Source: Roseococcus sp. SDR
GTDB lineage: Bacteria; Pseudomonadota; Alphaproteobacteria; Acetobacterales; Acetobacteraceae
Assembly (NCBI RefSeq): GCF_019083995.1
Contig: NZ_JAHRCU010000033.1
Coordinates: 1 to 33,382, forward strand
DNA: 33,382 bases
Direction of reading: 5' to 3'
Shown here: positions 1 to 11,569 of the stretch, piece by piece
Numbering within the stretch: the stretch's first letter is position 1
Layout of the letters: each line of letters begins with the position of its first letter
Made by a program: the position numbers and the translations under genes
Notes under the pieces: model-generated
Database searches by the model: none
The model's input: only the letters and a program-made list of their open reading frames with translations
Told to the model about the DNA's origin: nothing

Positions 1-2
1 GG

Positions 3-239
3 GACGGACTGGCGGCAAGCGACAATCCCGCGGCTTCAGACGCGGTGCGCCAACTCGTCGAACGGGTGGTCATCCATCCGACGAAACCCTACAAGCCACC
101 CCGCATCATCGTGGAAGGACGCCTCGCAAACATGGTCGCCCTCGCTCAGCCCGGGCTGACACCCAAGGCAGCCAAGGCCATCGAGCACACCTCACGACAA
201 ACAGTGAAAGAAAGACCGGGGGGCAAAGCCCCTCAATGA
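3..239 (+). CDS. Serine site-specific recombinase, C-terminal fragment (cut by window start)
   Basis: The frame is open from the first bases and ends in a TGA that overlaps the next start codon. The motif LVERVVIHP followed by IIVEGRLANMVAL resembles the region near the C terminus of large serine recombinases, which typically reads as an (I/V)ERVV-x-P strand and a short hydrophobic strand. The catalytic resolvase domain would lie outside the window, so activity cannot be judged. No upstream yej gene is visible between it and yejE, although yejE usually follows yejA and yejB. This suggests that a mobile element or its remnant sits against the transporter operon. The family call rests on a short segment and is moderate. 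Confidence 0.6.
   Translation, partial: DGLAASDNPAASDAVRQLVERVVIHPTKPYKPPRIIVEGRLANMVALAQPGLTPKAAKAIEHTSRQTVKERPGGKAPQ
220..232. repeat. Short hairpin GGGGC-AAA-GCCCC before yejE
   Basis: A perfect 5-bp inverted repeat with a 3-base loop lies four bases before the yejE ATG, inside the last codons of the recombinase frame. It occupies the place where a ribosome binding site would be, and no purine-rich site is seen in its stead. It could be the edge of an inserted element or a structure that limits yejE translation. Chance is also possible in DNA this rich in G and C. Confidence 0.35.
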
Positions 240-1275
240 CCTTGTCCCCCCTCACCCGCCGCCGCATCGCCAATTTCCGCGCGAACCGCCGCGGCATGAT
301 CTCGCTGTACATCTTCGGCGCGCTGTTTTTCCTTACGCTCTTCGCGGAGTTGCTGGCCAATGACCGCCCCCTGGTGGCGCGGGTGGATGGCAACTGGTTC
401 TTCCCCGTCGCCGTCGAATATGCCGAGAGCGACATCGTGCCCGAGGGCCTGCCGACACAGGCCGATTGGCACGATCCGGAATTCATGCGGGACGTGCAGG
501 CGCGCGGCTGGGTGGTCTGGCCACCGATCCGCTACAGCCATGCGACGGTGGTGCGCGATCTGGGCCAGCCCGCGCCCTCGCCGCCCTCCTGGCGCAACTG
601 GCTCGGCACGGATGACCAGGCGCGGGATGTGCTGGCGCGGGTGATCTATGGCTTCCGGATTTCCGTTCTGTTCGGCTTCACGCTGACGATCGCGGCCTCG
701 ATCATCGGCATCGCGGCCGGCGCGGTGCAGGGCTATTACGGCGGCTGGACGGACCTGCTCTTCCAGCGCTTCATCGAGATCTGGTCCGGCATGCCGCAGC
801 TCTTCCTGCTGATCATCCTGGGCTCGGTGATCGAGCCGAGCTTCTGGACGCTGCTGGTGTTTCTGCTGCTGTTTTCCTGGATGGGGCTGGTGGGCGTGGT
901 CCGCGCGGAATTCCTGCGGGGTCGGAATCTTGATTATGTGCGGGCGGCACGGGCGCTGGGGGTTTCGGACAGCCGGCTGATGTTCCGCCACATCCTGCCC
1001 AATGCGATGGTGGCGACGCTGACCTTCCTGCCCTTCATCCTCTCAGGCTCGGTGACGGTGCTCTCGACGCTGGACTTCCTGGGCTTCGGCCTGCCGCCCG
1101 GCTCGGCCTCGCTCGGCGAGCTGCTGAGCCAGGGCAAGAACAACCTCCAGGCACCCTGGCTCGCCTTCACTGGCTTCGTGGTGCTGGGCGGCGTGCTGAC
1201 CTTGCTGATCTTCATCGGGGAAGCGGTGCGGGATGCGTTCGACCCGCGGAAACTGCCCGGCGGGAGCATGGGCTG

Positions 1276-1276
<1 letters not shown>
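236..1276 (+). CDS. yejE: ABC transporter inner-membrane permease YejE
   Basis: This is a permease subunit of the Yej-type importer, which takes up oligopeptides and, in E. coli, microcin C. The 346 residues match the usual size of about 341. The N-terminal NFRANRRG and a first membrane helix near residues 22-40 are followed by a long periplasmic insert (about 41-125) typical of YejE. The insert ends in NWLGTDDQARDVLARVIYG. Further helices follow, with the permease (EAA) loop around residues 223-256 (RAARALGVS, then LPNAM). The C terminus, GEAVRDAFDPRK, is the family signature. The start ATG overlaps the recombinase stop (ATGA), and the end shares a base with the yejF start (TGATG). YejB, its usual heterodimer partner, and the binding protein YejA are not in the window. 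Confidence 0.93.
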
Positions 1277-2885
<1,609 letters not shown>

Positions 2886-2889
<4 letters not shown>

Positions 2890-3377
2890 GCGCAACCACC
2901 GACGAGACCGCGGCCCACCCTTGGGCCGGCCAGGAGCGCCAGAAGCTCCAGGCGCTGATGGATATCGAGCTGGTGAAGCTCGGCATCCACATCCGCAAGA
3001 TGAATTCGCCCGGCAGCCCGGTCTATCGCTATGCCGAGAACATCATCCCGGCCGGCCTGATTCTCACCTCCTCCTTCCTCGCCACCGCGCTGATCCATTT
3101 CTACGTGGGTGCCGTCGTGCTCGCGATCGGCTGCTGGTGGTGGCTCGCCAAGGTGCAGCCGAAGATCAAGGAGGATGTGTTCATGCGGACCGCCGCCTAT
3201 GTCCTCCAGGCGGACCTCAACTTCGACGTGATGTGGGCCCGCGGCGTGCTGAGCCTCTACGCCAAGCTGCCCGACGGCACGGAGCGCGTGGCGACGCGCC
3301 GCGACGATTGGCGTGCCTATGTGCGCAGCTTTCATGGGCTGGAGGGCGTGAACCTCCCCGAACAAGGACCCGGCTGA
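2886..3377 (+). CDS. Small membrane protein of unknown function
   Basis: I do not recognise this 163-residue protein. The start is a TTG whose last two bases form part of the yejF stop (TTGA), with a weak purine-rich site (GGAACGAG) before it; the next in-frame ATG is at codon 25. It has a charged N-terminal helix (about 14-40), two adjacent membrane segments (about 54-72 and 74-90) and a soluble C-terminal half containing FDVMWARGVLSLYAKLPDG. The 3' end overlaps the ghrA ATG by one base. Third positions are strongly G/C, which supports coding. Its place between yejF and ghrA suggests co-expression, but the sequence gives no functional clue. Confidence 0.8.
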
Positions 3378-4309
3378 TGGCCATTCTTCTCTCCACCAAG
3401 GCCAATGCCATGCACGACTGGCGCGATGCGCTGCTGGCCGAGGACCCGACGCTCGATATCCGCCTCTTCCCCGATGCGGGCGACCCGAAGGACATCGAGG
3501 CCGCGGTCTGCTGGACGCAGCACGACATGGCGGAGCTGCGGCGCTATCCGAATCTCAAGCTCGTCGTCTCCATGGGCGCCGGCGTGGACCATCTGCTGCG
3601 CCCGCCGGGCCCGCCGCCGGGCATCCCCGTGGCGCGCCTCAAGGATGAGCGGCTGACCAGCGGCATGACCGAATGGGTGCTGCTGAACGTGCTGCGCTTC
3701 CACCGGCAGGATCTGGAATACCGCGCGCAGCAGGCCGCCCGCATCTGGGACGAGCTGCCCGCGCCGGACACGGCCAAGCGCCGCATCGGCATGCTGGGCC
3801 TGGGCCAGCTCGGCAACGCCTCCGCGCAGGCGCTGCGGGGCCTGGGTTTCCCGGTGATGGGCTGGACGCGCAATCCGCGCCAGGTGGAGGGCGTGACCTG
3901 CTTCTCCGGCCCCGATGGCTTGGAGGCGATGTTGCGCCAGACGGACATCCTGGTCTGTCTGCTGCCGCTGACGCCCGAGACGCGCGGCGTGATCAACGCG
4001 AAGACGCTGGGCTTCCTGCCGCGCGGCGCCTTCGTCATCAACGCCGCGCGCGGCGGACATCTGGTGGCGGAGGACCTGCTGGCGGCGCTGGATTCCGGCC
4101 ATGTGGCGGCCGCCGCGCTCGACGTCTTCGAGCCCGAGCCGCTGCCGGCGGAACATCGCTTCTGGACGCACCCCAAGGTGCTGGTCTGGCCGCATGCCTC
4201 GGCCATCACCATCCCCTCCAGTGCGGCGCCGCAGGTCGTGGAGAACCTGCGTCGCGCGCGAGAGGGGCGGCCGCTCATCAACCTGGTGGATTTCAGCGCC
4301 GGCTACTGA
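3377..4309 (+). CDS. ghrA: Glyoxylate/hydroxypyruvate reductase A-type 2-hydroxyacid dehydrogenase
   Basis: This is an NAD(P)H-dependent D-2-hydroxyacid dehydrogenase, expected to reduce glyoxylate to glycolate and hydroxypyruvate to D-glycerate in the cytoplasm. The ATG at 3377, sharing a base with the preceding stop, gives 310 residues against 312 in E. coli GhrA. Further upstream the frame is open but encodes no family sequence. The nucleotide-binding loop GLGQLG is at 141-146, and the catalytic set is Arg225 (in ARGGH), Glu254 (in EPEPLP) and His273 (in WPHAS). The short N-terminal substrate domain with SMGAGVDHLL fits the GhrA branch. True substrate preference cannot be read from sequence. 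Confidence 0.88.
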   Translation: MAILLSTKANAMHDWRDALLAEDPTLDIRLFPDAGDPKDIEAAVCWTQHDMAELRRYPNLKLVVSMGAGVDHLLRPPGPPPGIPVARLKDERLTSGMTEWVLLNVLRFHRQDLEYRAQQAARIWDELPAPDTAKRRIGMLGLGQLGNASAQALRGLGFPVMGWTRNPRQVEGVTCFSGPDGLEAMLRQTDILVCLLPLTPETRGVINAKTLGFLPRGAFVINAARGGHLVAEDLLAALDSGHVAAAALDVFEPEPLPAEHRFWTHPKVLVWPHASAITIPSSAAPQVVENLRRAREGRPLINLVDFSAGY

Positions 4310-4341
4310 GCCGGCCGCAGCCTCAGGCGTTGAAATCCCCG

Positions 4342-4357
4342 CGAGGCTTACGCCTCG
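4342..4357. terminator. Hairpin between convergent ghrA and marR-type gene
   Basis: A perfect 6-bp stem (CGAGGC / GCCTCG) spans the end of the reverse gene. Read on the minus strand the loop is GTAA, a GNRA-type tetraloop, and the stem is followed by GGGGATTT. There is no clear T tract on either strand. It is a candidate shared terminator, at moderate to low confidence. Confidence 0.35.
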
Positions 4358-4725
4358 ACCGATTCCACCGCCGGAATCTCGGCCACCACACCCTCGGCCT
4401 CGGCCATGGTCTGGCGCAGCTCACGCAGGAAGACCGTGCCCTTCAGGGTGCGCTGCACCAGCACGCTGCGGCGGTCCATCGGGTCCACCTTGCGGCGGGC
4501 GAGATCCAGCTCGCCCAGGCGATCCAGCGCGCGCGTGATGGCGGGCTTCGACACGTTGAGGTTCTGCGCCAGCCCGCGCACCGTATGCGGCCCGGGGCTG
4601 AGATAGACCGAGAGGAAGACGCCCAGCTGGCGCGCCGAAAGGTCCGGCCCATCGCGGCGGACCAGCGCGACCGTCGTATCCCGCAGGATGCCGATGAGCT
4701 GGTCAGGATTGATCTGGACAGACAT
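4348..4725 (-). CDS. MarR-family winged-helix transcriptional regulator
   Basis: A 125-residue regulator with the winged-helix layout of MarR proteins. The region LSARQLGVFLSVYLSPG is the helix before the DNA-reading unit. RGLAQNLNVSKPAITRALDRLGELDL forms the helix-turn-helix with recognition helix, and the wing follows at KVDPMDRRSVLVQRT. It should act as a dimer on DNA. The start is supported by a good ribosome binding site (GAAGGAAAG) about five bases upstream on the reverse strand. The gene stands alone, convergent with ghrA and downstream of the aminopeptidase gene, so autoregulation from the preceding AT-rich gap is plausible. The ligand is unknown. Confidence 0.85.
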   Translation of the reverse strand: MSVQINPDQLIGILRDTTVALVRRDGPDLSARQLGVFLSVYLSPGPHTVRGLAQNLNVSKPAITRALDRLGELDLARRKVDPMDRRSVLVQRTLKGTVFLRELRQTMAEAEGVVAEIPAVESVEA

Positions 4726-4908
4726 CGCGACTTTCCTTCAGGCGCCGATGGTCTGGGCGCCGCCTTGGCTCACCCCGCACCCGGCGCGCGAGGTGTAACA
4801 ACTCTCTGACAAATCATATTGGGTGCGTCAGGATTATGAGTAGGCCCGATTTCTCCCGGGATTGCAAGAAATTCATTTTCTCGCTGATTTTTTAAGTTTT
4901 TCCGTGAG
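4726..4908 (-). promoter_or_regulatory. AT-rich upstream region of the MarR-type gene
   Basis: This gap is clearly less GC-rich than its surroundings, with short A and T tracts at 4860-4905. Read on the reverse strand it holds a TATGAT at 4814-4819 that could be a -10 element; no good -35 is seen at the expected distance. A 5-bp inverted repeat AGAAA-TTCAT-TTTCT lies near 4867-4881 and could be an operator. The assignment rests on position and base composition only. Confidence 0.35.
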
Positions 4909-6249
<1,341 letters not shown>

Positions 6250-6340
6250 GCGAATCTCCTTGGATGCGAGAGGTTGGGATCAGACATGCATCCCGGCAAG
6301 CCGCATTGCCGAAGCCACCCGGACGGGCCACATGCGGCGC

Positions 6341-6898
6341 ATGACAAACCAAACGCATGATCCGCTGGGGTGGCACGGCACGACCATCCTTTGCGTCCGC
6401 CGCAACGGGCGCGTGGCCATGGCCGGCGATGGCCAGGTCTCGCTCGGCCAGACGGTGGTGAAGGGCAATGCCCGCAAGGTGCGCCGCATCGCCCAGGGCC
6501 GCGTGCTCGCGGGCTTCGCCGGCGCCACCGCCGATGCCTTCACGCTGCTCGAACGCCTGGAGGCCAAGCTCGAACGCTTCCCCGACCAGCTGGAGCGCGC
6601 CTGCGTGGAGCTCGCGAAGGATTGGCGGACCGACCGCTATTTGCGCCGGCTCGAGGCGCTGCTGGCCGTGGCCGACAAGGACCGCTCGCTGCTGCTGACC
6701 GGCCAGGGCGACGTGCTGGAGCCGGAGGACGCCATCATCGGCATCGGCTCGGGCGGCAATTACGCGCTAGCCGCGGCGCGCGCGCTGCTCACCGTCGAGG
6801 GTGTGGAAGCGGAGGAGATCGCGCGGCGTTCCATGGCCATCGCGGCCGGCATCTGCGTCTACACCAATGGCAACTTCATCCTGGAGACGCTGGGTTGA
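6341..6898 (+). CDS. hslV: ATP-dependent protease peptidase subunit HslV
   Basis: This is the threonine peptidase of the HslVU (ClpYQ) bacterial proteasome-like complex. After a short propeptide, the sequence [13 protein letters not shown] places the nucleophile at Thr14, to be exposed by self-cleavage after Gly13. This arrangement is common in alphaproteobacteria, whereas E. coli HslV starts almost directly with the Thr. Later landmarks are [29 protein letters not shown] and GIGSGGNYA. The ATG at 6341 gives 185 residues; an in-frame ATG at 6332 would add three. Neither has a strong ribosome site. The stop shares a base with the hslU start (TGATG), so the subunits are translationally coupled. 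Confidence 0.95.
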   Translation: MTNQTHDPLGWHGTTILCVRRNGRVAMAGDGQVSLGQTVVKGNARKVRRIAQGRVLAGFAGATADAFTLLERLEAKLERFPDQLERACVELAKDWRTDRYLRRLEALLAVADKDRSLLLTGQGDVLEPEDAIIGIGSGGNYALAAARALLTVEGVEAEEIARRSMAIAAGICVYTNGNFILETLG

Positions 6899-8232
6899 TG
6901 AGCGACGTGACCGCCCCCGAGATGGTGAATCTCTCCCCGCGCGAGATCGTCAGCGAGCTCGACCGCTTCATCATCGGCCAGAATGACGCGAAGCGCGCGG
7001 TGGCCATCGCGCTGCGCAACCGCTGGCGGCGCCAGCAGCTGCCGGAGAGCTGGCAGGAAGAGGTGGTGCCGAAGAACATCCTGATGATCGGCCCCACCGG
7101 CTGCGGCAAGACCGAGATCGCCCGCCGCCTCGCGCGCCTTGCCAATGCGCCCTTCCTGAAGGTCGAGGCCACGAAGTTCACCGAGGTCGGCTATGTCGGT
7201 CGCGACGTGGAGCAGATCGTGCGCGACCTGGTGGAGGCCGCGATCGTCCAGGCCCGCGATGCCGCGCGGAAGGGCGTGCGCGCCAAGGCCGAACTGGCGG
7301 CGGAAGAGGCGCTGGTGACGGCGCTGGTGGGCGAAGGTGCCGCCGGCGAAACGCGCCAGAAGTTCCGCAAGATGCTCCGCGAAGGCCAGCTCGAGACGCG
7401 CGAGATCGAGGTGCAGGTGAGCGAGCCGCAGGGCCAGCCCATCGGCATGATGGACATGCCCGGCATGCCCCCCGGCCAGATGCAGAACATGCAGGAGATG
7501 CTGGGCAAGATGTTCGGCGGCCGCCCCAAGCCCCGCCGCATGACCGTCGCCGCCGCGCGCGAGGCGCTGACGCGCGAGGAGGCGGACAAGCTCTTGGACA
7601 ATGAGGCGGTGACGCGCAGCGCCGTGCTGAACGCCGAGAACAACGGCATTGTCTTCCTGGATGAGATCGACAAGATCGCCCGCAGCAGCGAGGGCGGCGT
7701 GCGCGGCGGCGACGTCTCCCGCGAGGGCGTGCAGCGCGACCTGCTGCCGCTGATCGAAGGCACGACGGTGAACACGCGCCATGGCCCGGTGCGGACGGAC
7801 TTCATCCTCTTCATCGCATCCGGCGCCTTCCACCTCTCCAAGCCCAGCGACCTGCTGCCCGAACTCCAGGGCCGCCTGCCGATCCGCGTCGAGCTGAAGG
7901 CGCTGACGCGCGAGGATTTCCGCCGCATCCTGACCGAGCCCGAGCATTCGCTGCTCAAGCAGGCCAGCGCGCTGATCAAGACCGAGGGCGTGGAGCTGGA
8001 ATTCGACGAGGGTGCGGTGGATGCGCTGGCCGACCTCGCCGCCGAGATCAACGCGACGGTCGAGAATATCGGCGCGCGGCGGCTCGCCACCGTGATCGAG
8101 CGCCTGCTGGAGGAGATCAGCTTCACCGCGAGCGACCGGCGGGGCGAGACCATCACGGTCACCGCGCCGATGGTGCGCGAGCGCGTGGCGAACCTCGCCG
8201 CCAGCGCGGACCTGTCGCGCTACATCCTGTAG
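6898..8232 (+). CDS. hslU: ATP-dependent protease ATPase subunit HslU
   Basis: This is the AAA+ unfoldase ring that feeds substrates into HslV. It has 444 residues (E. coli 443). The N-terminal [17 protein letters not shown] is followed by Walker A GPTGCGKT at 65-72. The pore motif region ([13 protein letters not shown]) comes next, then the inserted I domain (about 110-235, rich in Met and Gly near 180), Walker B with FLDEID at 253-258, and the sensor region NIGARRL. The C-terminal SRYIL is the tail that docks into HslV and activates it. The ATG lies on the last base of the hslV stop. The open frame upstream of it has no HslU homology. Confidence 0.96.
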   Translation: MSDVTAPEMVNLSPREIVSELDRFIIGQNDAKRAVAIALRNRWRRQQLPESWQEEVVPKNILMIGPTGCGKTEIARRLARLANAPFLKVEATKFTEVGYVGRDVEQIVRDLVEAAIVQARDAARKGVRAKAELAAEEALVTALVGEGAAGETRQKFRKMLREGQLETREIEVQVSEPQGQPIGMMDMPGMPPGQMQNMQEMLGKMFGGRPKPRRMTVAAAREALTREEADKLLDNEAVTRSAVLNAENNGIVFLDEIDKIARSSEGGVRGGDVSREGVQRDLLPLIEGTTVNTRHGPVRTDFILFIASGAFHLSKPSDLLPELQGRLPIRVELKALTREDFRRILTEPEHSLLKQASALIKTEGVELEFDEGAVDALADLAAEINATVENIGARRLATVIERLLEEISFTASDRRGETITVTAPMVRERVANLAASADLSRYIL

Positions 8233-8242
8233 GGCGGGAGCG

Positions 8243-8270
8243 GCGCCGCCGGAGGGTGATCCGGCGGCGC
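8243..8270. terminator. Strong hairpin between hslU and the reverse binding-protein gene
   Basis: A perfect 10-bp inverted repeat (GCGCCGCCGG / CCGGCGGCGC) with an 8-base loop lies ten bases after the hslU stop and just before the convergent gene end. There is no T tract on either side, so it may end transcription in both directions by a mechanism other than the classic U-run, or protect 3' ends. Confidence 0.5.
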
Positions 8271-8278
8271 GCGGCGCA

Positions 8279-9361
8279 TCACCGCGTCGGGAAGCTGTAC
8301 ATCAGCCCGCCGCGCGTCCATTGGTCGTTCAGGCCGCGATCCATGCCGAATACGGAGGCGCGGCCCAGGTTGCGCTCGAAGATCTCGCCGTAATTGCCGA
8401 CGCTGCCGATCACCCGGGCGCCCCAATCGTCCGGCAGGCGCAACGGGCGGCCGAGGCCGGGCAGCACGCCCAGCATCTGCCGCACGCGCGGATCCGCATG
8501 GCCGAGATTCTCGGCGATATTGGCGGAGGACACGCCCAGATACTCGGCGCCGAGCAGCAGATGCGTCACCCAGAAGACCAGCCCGCGCCACTCGTCGTCA
8601 CCCGCATGCACGAAGGGGGCGAGCGGCTCGCGCGAGATCACCTCGGCCAGCACCAGCCACTGATCGGGCGCGCGGAAATCGGTGACGCGGCGGGAGGCGA
8701 GGGCGCCGCCATCGGCGGCGAAGGCGTGGCAGGTGCCCGCCTCCATGGCAGTGACGATCTCAGCCGGCGTGTCGAAGCGGCGGATCGTGAGGTTCAGGCC
8801 GTGCCGGCTGTCGAAGCTCTCGATGTTCGCGCCGGCCGTGCCCGGCCCTGCGGCGCCGGCCCAGCAGACCGTCCGGCCGCCAAGCTGCCGCGGGGAGGTG
8901 ACGTTGAGCGCGCGCGGCACCAGGAAGCCCATGCCGTCGTAGAAGATGACGGCGGTGGGCGTCACCGGCCGGCCCGCATCACGGGTGAGGGTGACGGTCG
9001 CGTTGCGGGCGAGCACATCGATGCGCCGCGCGGCCAGGGCATCCAGCCCGGCTTCCACCGTGGCCTGCGTGACGAAGCGGACCTTCGTGGCATCGCCCAG
9101 GGCCGCCGCGGCGACAGCCCGGCAGAAATCCGCATCCAGCCCGCGCATCACGCCGGCCGGATCGGGGGCGGAGAAGCCGGCCAGGCCACCATTCACGCCA
9201 CATAGCAGGTGGCCGCGCTGGCGCACCGCGTCGAGCGTCGTCGCGGGCCGCGCCTGCTGGCGATTCTGCCCGGCCTGCGGCGCGCCCTGCGCCCAGGCCG
9301 GTGTGGGAAGCGGGGCGGCAAGCAGGGCAGCGAGGCCGAGGCCCGCGAGCAGATGGCGCAT
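8279..9361 (-). CDS. General L-amino-acid ABC transporter binding protein (AapJ-like)
   Basis: A periplasmic solute-binding protein of the polar amino acid family. The ATG at 9361 has an AGAGGA site eight bases upstream and begins a signal peptide (MRHLLAGLGLAALL to PAWA-Q). An alternative ATG at 9400 would add 13 residues before it. The mature part has the AapJ-type sequence TLDAVRQRGHLLCGV, GLDADFCRAVAAA, LARNATVTLTRD and VGNYGEIFERN. No permease or ATPase genes (aapQMP) are nearby, so it is an orphan that must share a transporter or act otherwise. It lies 41 bases downstream of the DUF4189 gene and is probably co-transcribed with it. Confidence 0.85.
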   Translation of the reverse strand: MRHLLAGLGLAALLAAPLPTPAWAQGAPQAGQNRQQARPATTLDAVRQRGHLLCGVNGGLAGFSAPDPAGVMRGLDADFCRAVAAAALGDATKVRFVTQATVEAGLDALAARRIDVLARNATVTLTRDAGRPVTPTAVIFYDGMGFLVPRALNVTSPRQLGGRTVCWAGAAGPGTAGANIESFDSRHGLNLTIRRFDTPAEIVTAMEAGTCHAFAADGGALASRRVTDFRAPDQWLVLAEVISREPLAPFVHAGDDEWRGLVFWVTHLLLGAEYLGVSSANIAENLGHADPRVRQMLGVLPGLGRPLRLPDDWGARVIGSVGNYGEIFERNLGRASVFGMDRGLNDQWTRGGLMYSFPTR

Positions 9362-9402
9362 GACGGTGGTCCTCTCGGTCTTGGAATTCGTGTGGCTCAT
9401 GA

Positions 9403-10299
9403 TCAGCACCCCCCGGCCACGATCCGGCATTGGACGCCCGGCCCCTCCGCCCGGCGGCAGGCCTGCAGGGCCTCGGCCTCGGCGGCCTGCCGGTTCGCTC
9501 CGCGCCCCGTGGTGGCGAGGTTGAGGACCTGGGTCGAGAGGTCGGACGTCATGACCATGGCGCGGGGGTGGCGGCTGATCGCCATGGCGATGGCGCCGCA
9601 CTGGTTCACCAGCTCGCCCTGGAACTTGCACGGCACCTGGCCGGCCAGGGTCTGACAGATGCGCACCGCGGCCATGTTCACCGCCAGGCGATCCGTGTTG
9701 CCATTGGCGAAGCCATAGGCCGCGACAGGCTGGTCGGTCACATACATGGCACCGAAGCGGGTGCCGGGCGGCAGGGTGGCGGCGGCCTGTTGGCCGACCT
9801 CGATGCCCTGACCGGAGAGGCAGCGCTGCACGCATTGGTTTTGCCCGGCAGCGGGCTGGGAAGCGCAGGCGGCGCGACAGGAGGCCTCATTGCCGCCACC
9901 CGCGGCCGCGACCTGCGCCGCGGCGCCCGTCACCGCCTGGAAACAGGGGCCGCCGTGATGCGGCGTCGGTGCCGCCGCGCCGCAGCGCAGGAAGGCGATC
10001 GCCGCGAAACGCTCGGAGGGCAGCCTGGCACGATACTGGGCGCCATCGGCGCAGCGGAAATCCCAGAAGGCGTTGCGCTGGCCGTCCATCCCCGCATGAA
10101 AGGCCAGGATCACGCTGTTGCATTGATCCCCGCGCGAGCGGACCGCCTCATGCAGGGCCTGCCGCCGCTCCGTGTCCGAGCGCGCCTGCAAGGCATCATG
10201 CGTGGGGTTGCCGGTCTGCGCTTGGGCGGCGGCGCCGAGCAGAAGCGCCAAGCCCAGTCCGAGCCAGACAGGGTGCGAAACCCATCCTTTCCACCGCAT
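9403..10299 (-). CDS. Secreted DUF4189-domain protein
   Basis: A 298-residue exported protein. The start has an excellent ribosome site (GAGGAGG, seven bases away) and a signal peptide ending at AAAQAQ. The central region (about 60-170) has paired cysteines (CGAAAPTPHHGGPC, CRAACASQ, CVQRC) that suggest disulfides in the periplasm. The last 110 residues resemble DUF4189: a YGFANGNTDRLAVNMA strand pair, CGAIAMAISRHP, and a final AEAEALQACRR followed by a C-terminal Cys. The function of DUF4189 is not established. It is the first gene of a reverse pair with the amino-acid binding protein and diverges from the broken LysR gene. Confidence 0.75.
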   Translation of the reverse strand: MRWKGWVSHPVWLGLGLALLLGAAAQAQTGNPTHDALQARSDTERRQALHEAVRSRGDQCNSVILAFHAGMDGQRNAFWDFRCADGAQYRARLPSERFAAIAFLRCGAAAPTPHHGGPCFQAVTGAAAQVAAAGGGNEASCRAACASQPAAGQNQCVQRCLSGQGIEVGQQAAATLPPGTRFGAMYVTDQPVAAYGFANGNTDRLAVNMAAVRICQTLAGQVPCKFQGELVNQCGAIAMAISRHPRAMVMTSDLSTQVLNLATTGRGANRQAAEAEALQACRRAEGPGVQCRIVAGGC

Positions 10300-10486
10300 G
10301 CGCGTGCCTCCTCAAAACCCGATGCTGAACCGGCCGACACCTTCCCGCAATGGGATTCGCCCGCGCAACGGCTAACTCGCCCCGGCGGCGCGCCAACCCC
10401 CGGCCAGCCTTGCCAAAGAGCCTTAAGGGGGCGGAGGCTTCCTGCCATCATCCCGGAAGCTCAATTTTTCGTTGCAGGAAACGCAT
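10300..10486. promoter_or_regulatory. Divergent intergenic region between DUF4189 and lysR-type genes
   Basis: These 187 bases separate two divergent starts, the usual place for a LysR-controlled promoter. Most of it is GC-rich; a short AT-rich stretch (CAATTTTTCGTTG) lies just before the forward start. I cannot identify -35/-10 elements or a convincing T-N11-A operator. The assignment is positional. Confidence 0.3.
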
Positions 10487-11492
10487 ATGTTGGAGGGAAG
10501 GGACCTCCGGATCATCGTCACCATCGCGGAGCATGGATCCCTGGTGAAGGCGAGCCGTGTGCTGGGCCTCTCGCAGCCCGGCCTCACGCGCAGCCTGGCG
10601 CAGATCGAGGAGCGCCTGGGCGCCACGCTCTTCGACCGCTCGCGCCGGGCCATGGAGCCGACCGATACCGGCCGCGCCATCCTGGCCCAGGGGCAGGATG
10701 GCGCGGCTAGACGCGCTCGCCGCCACGGTGGAGGCGCTGCGCGGCACGCAGTCGCGGACGCTCACCATCGCCTCCGCCTCCATGCCGCTGGATTGCGTGG
10801 TGGTGCCGGCCGTCGCCGCCAGCCTCGACCTCGCGCGGGAGACGCGGATCCAGATCATCGCCACCGATTTCGCCGAGGCCTTCCGCCTGCTGGAGGAGCG
10901 CCGCGCCGACCTCGCGGTGGGCGAGATCACCGAATTGCCCTCGGCCGGTGAATTCGAGGTGATCCCCCTGCGGCGGCATGCCGTGCTGACCTGGGTGCGG
11001 CCTGGCCACCCGCTGCTGGCGCTCGGCCGGCCGGCGCGGGAGGCGGATCTGCTGCGCCATCCGCTCTGCCTGGGCACACGGATCGCGGGGCGCTACGCCG
11101 CCCTGATGGGCCGGGCGCCGGGCGCGGCGAGCAGCTTCCATCCGATGATGGGCACCACGGCGCATCTCAACCTCGCCCTCGCCGCGCAATCCGATGCCTG
11201 CACGCTGGCCCCGGCCGGAACGGCGCGGCTGTTCCATGAGACGGGCCGTCTTGTGCCGCTTGACTACGAGACCGCCTGGCCCGCGGCCAATTTCGGCATC
11301 GTCTGGCTGAAGCGGCGGCGGCTGGACGCGGTGGCGCGACGCATCGTCGAACGCATGCAGGCGGCGGATGAGGCGGCGTTTCTCTACAGCCAGTCCCTGC
11401 CGGCCGCGCTGCGGGCGGGGCAGGCCGAGGGCTATGCCGTGGCCGGGTCGCGCCATGCGCCCGCCGCCCCCGACGCACCGCCCGGCCCCTGA
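10487..11492 (+). pseudogene. LysR-family regulator with a frameshift after codon 70
   Basis: The first 70 codons from ATG 10487 (AGGAA site six bases upstream) encode a LysR helix-turn-helix: IIVTIAEHGSLVKASRVLGLSQPGLTRSLAQIEERLG, in two parts separated at VLG, with LFDRSRRAMEPTDTGRA after it. From about 10697 that frame loses all family resemblance and stops at 10951. The effector domain continues in the +1 frame from MARLDALAATVEALRG to APPGP at 11492. Removing one base, or adding two, near CAGGATGGCG restores a 334-335 residue LysR protein, a normal size. Either the gene is broken, giving a DNA-binding stub, or the sequence has an error here; a G run (CAGGGGCAGG) lies at the site. If intact it would probably control the divergent DUF4189 operon. 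Confidence 0.8.
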
Positions 11493-11569
11493 CCGGCTTC
11501 GCGCTTCCCCCGCGCGCGGCTCTGCGTTATGCGCATCTCACCAGTTCTTCATCTTCGGAGGCAAACGTC

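Noticed and set aside
2921-3376. An N-terminal extension of the GhrA-like protein
   Set aside because: The in-frame upstream sequence is the shadow of the small membrane protein gene; GhrA homology begins exactly at the ATG at 3377.
10679-10710. Programmed frameshifting in the LysR gene
   Set aside because: No slippery heptamer, stimulatory pseudoknot or family precedent is visible. A mutation or sequencing error is simpler.
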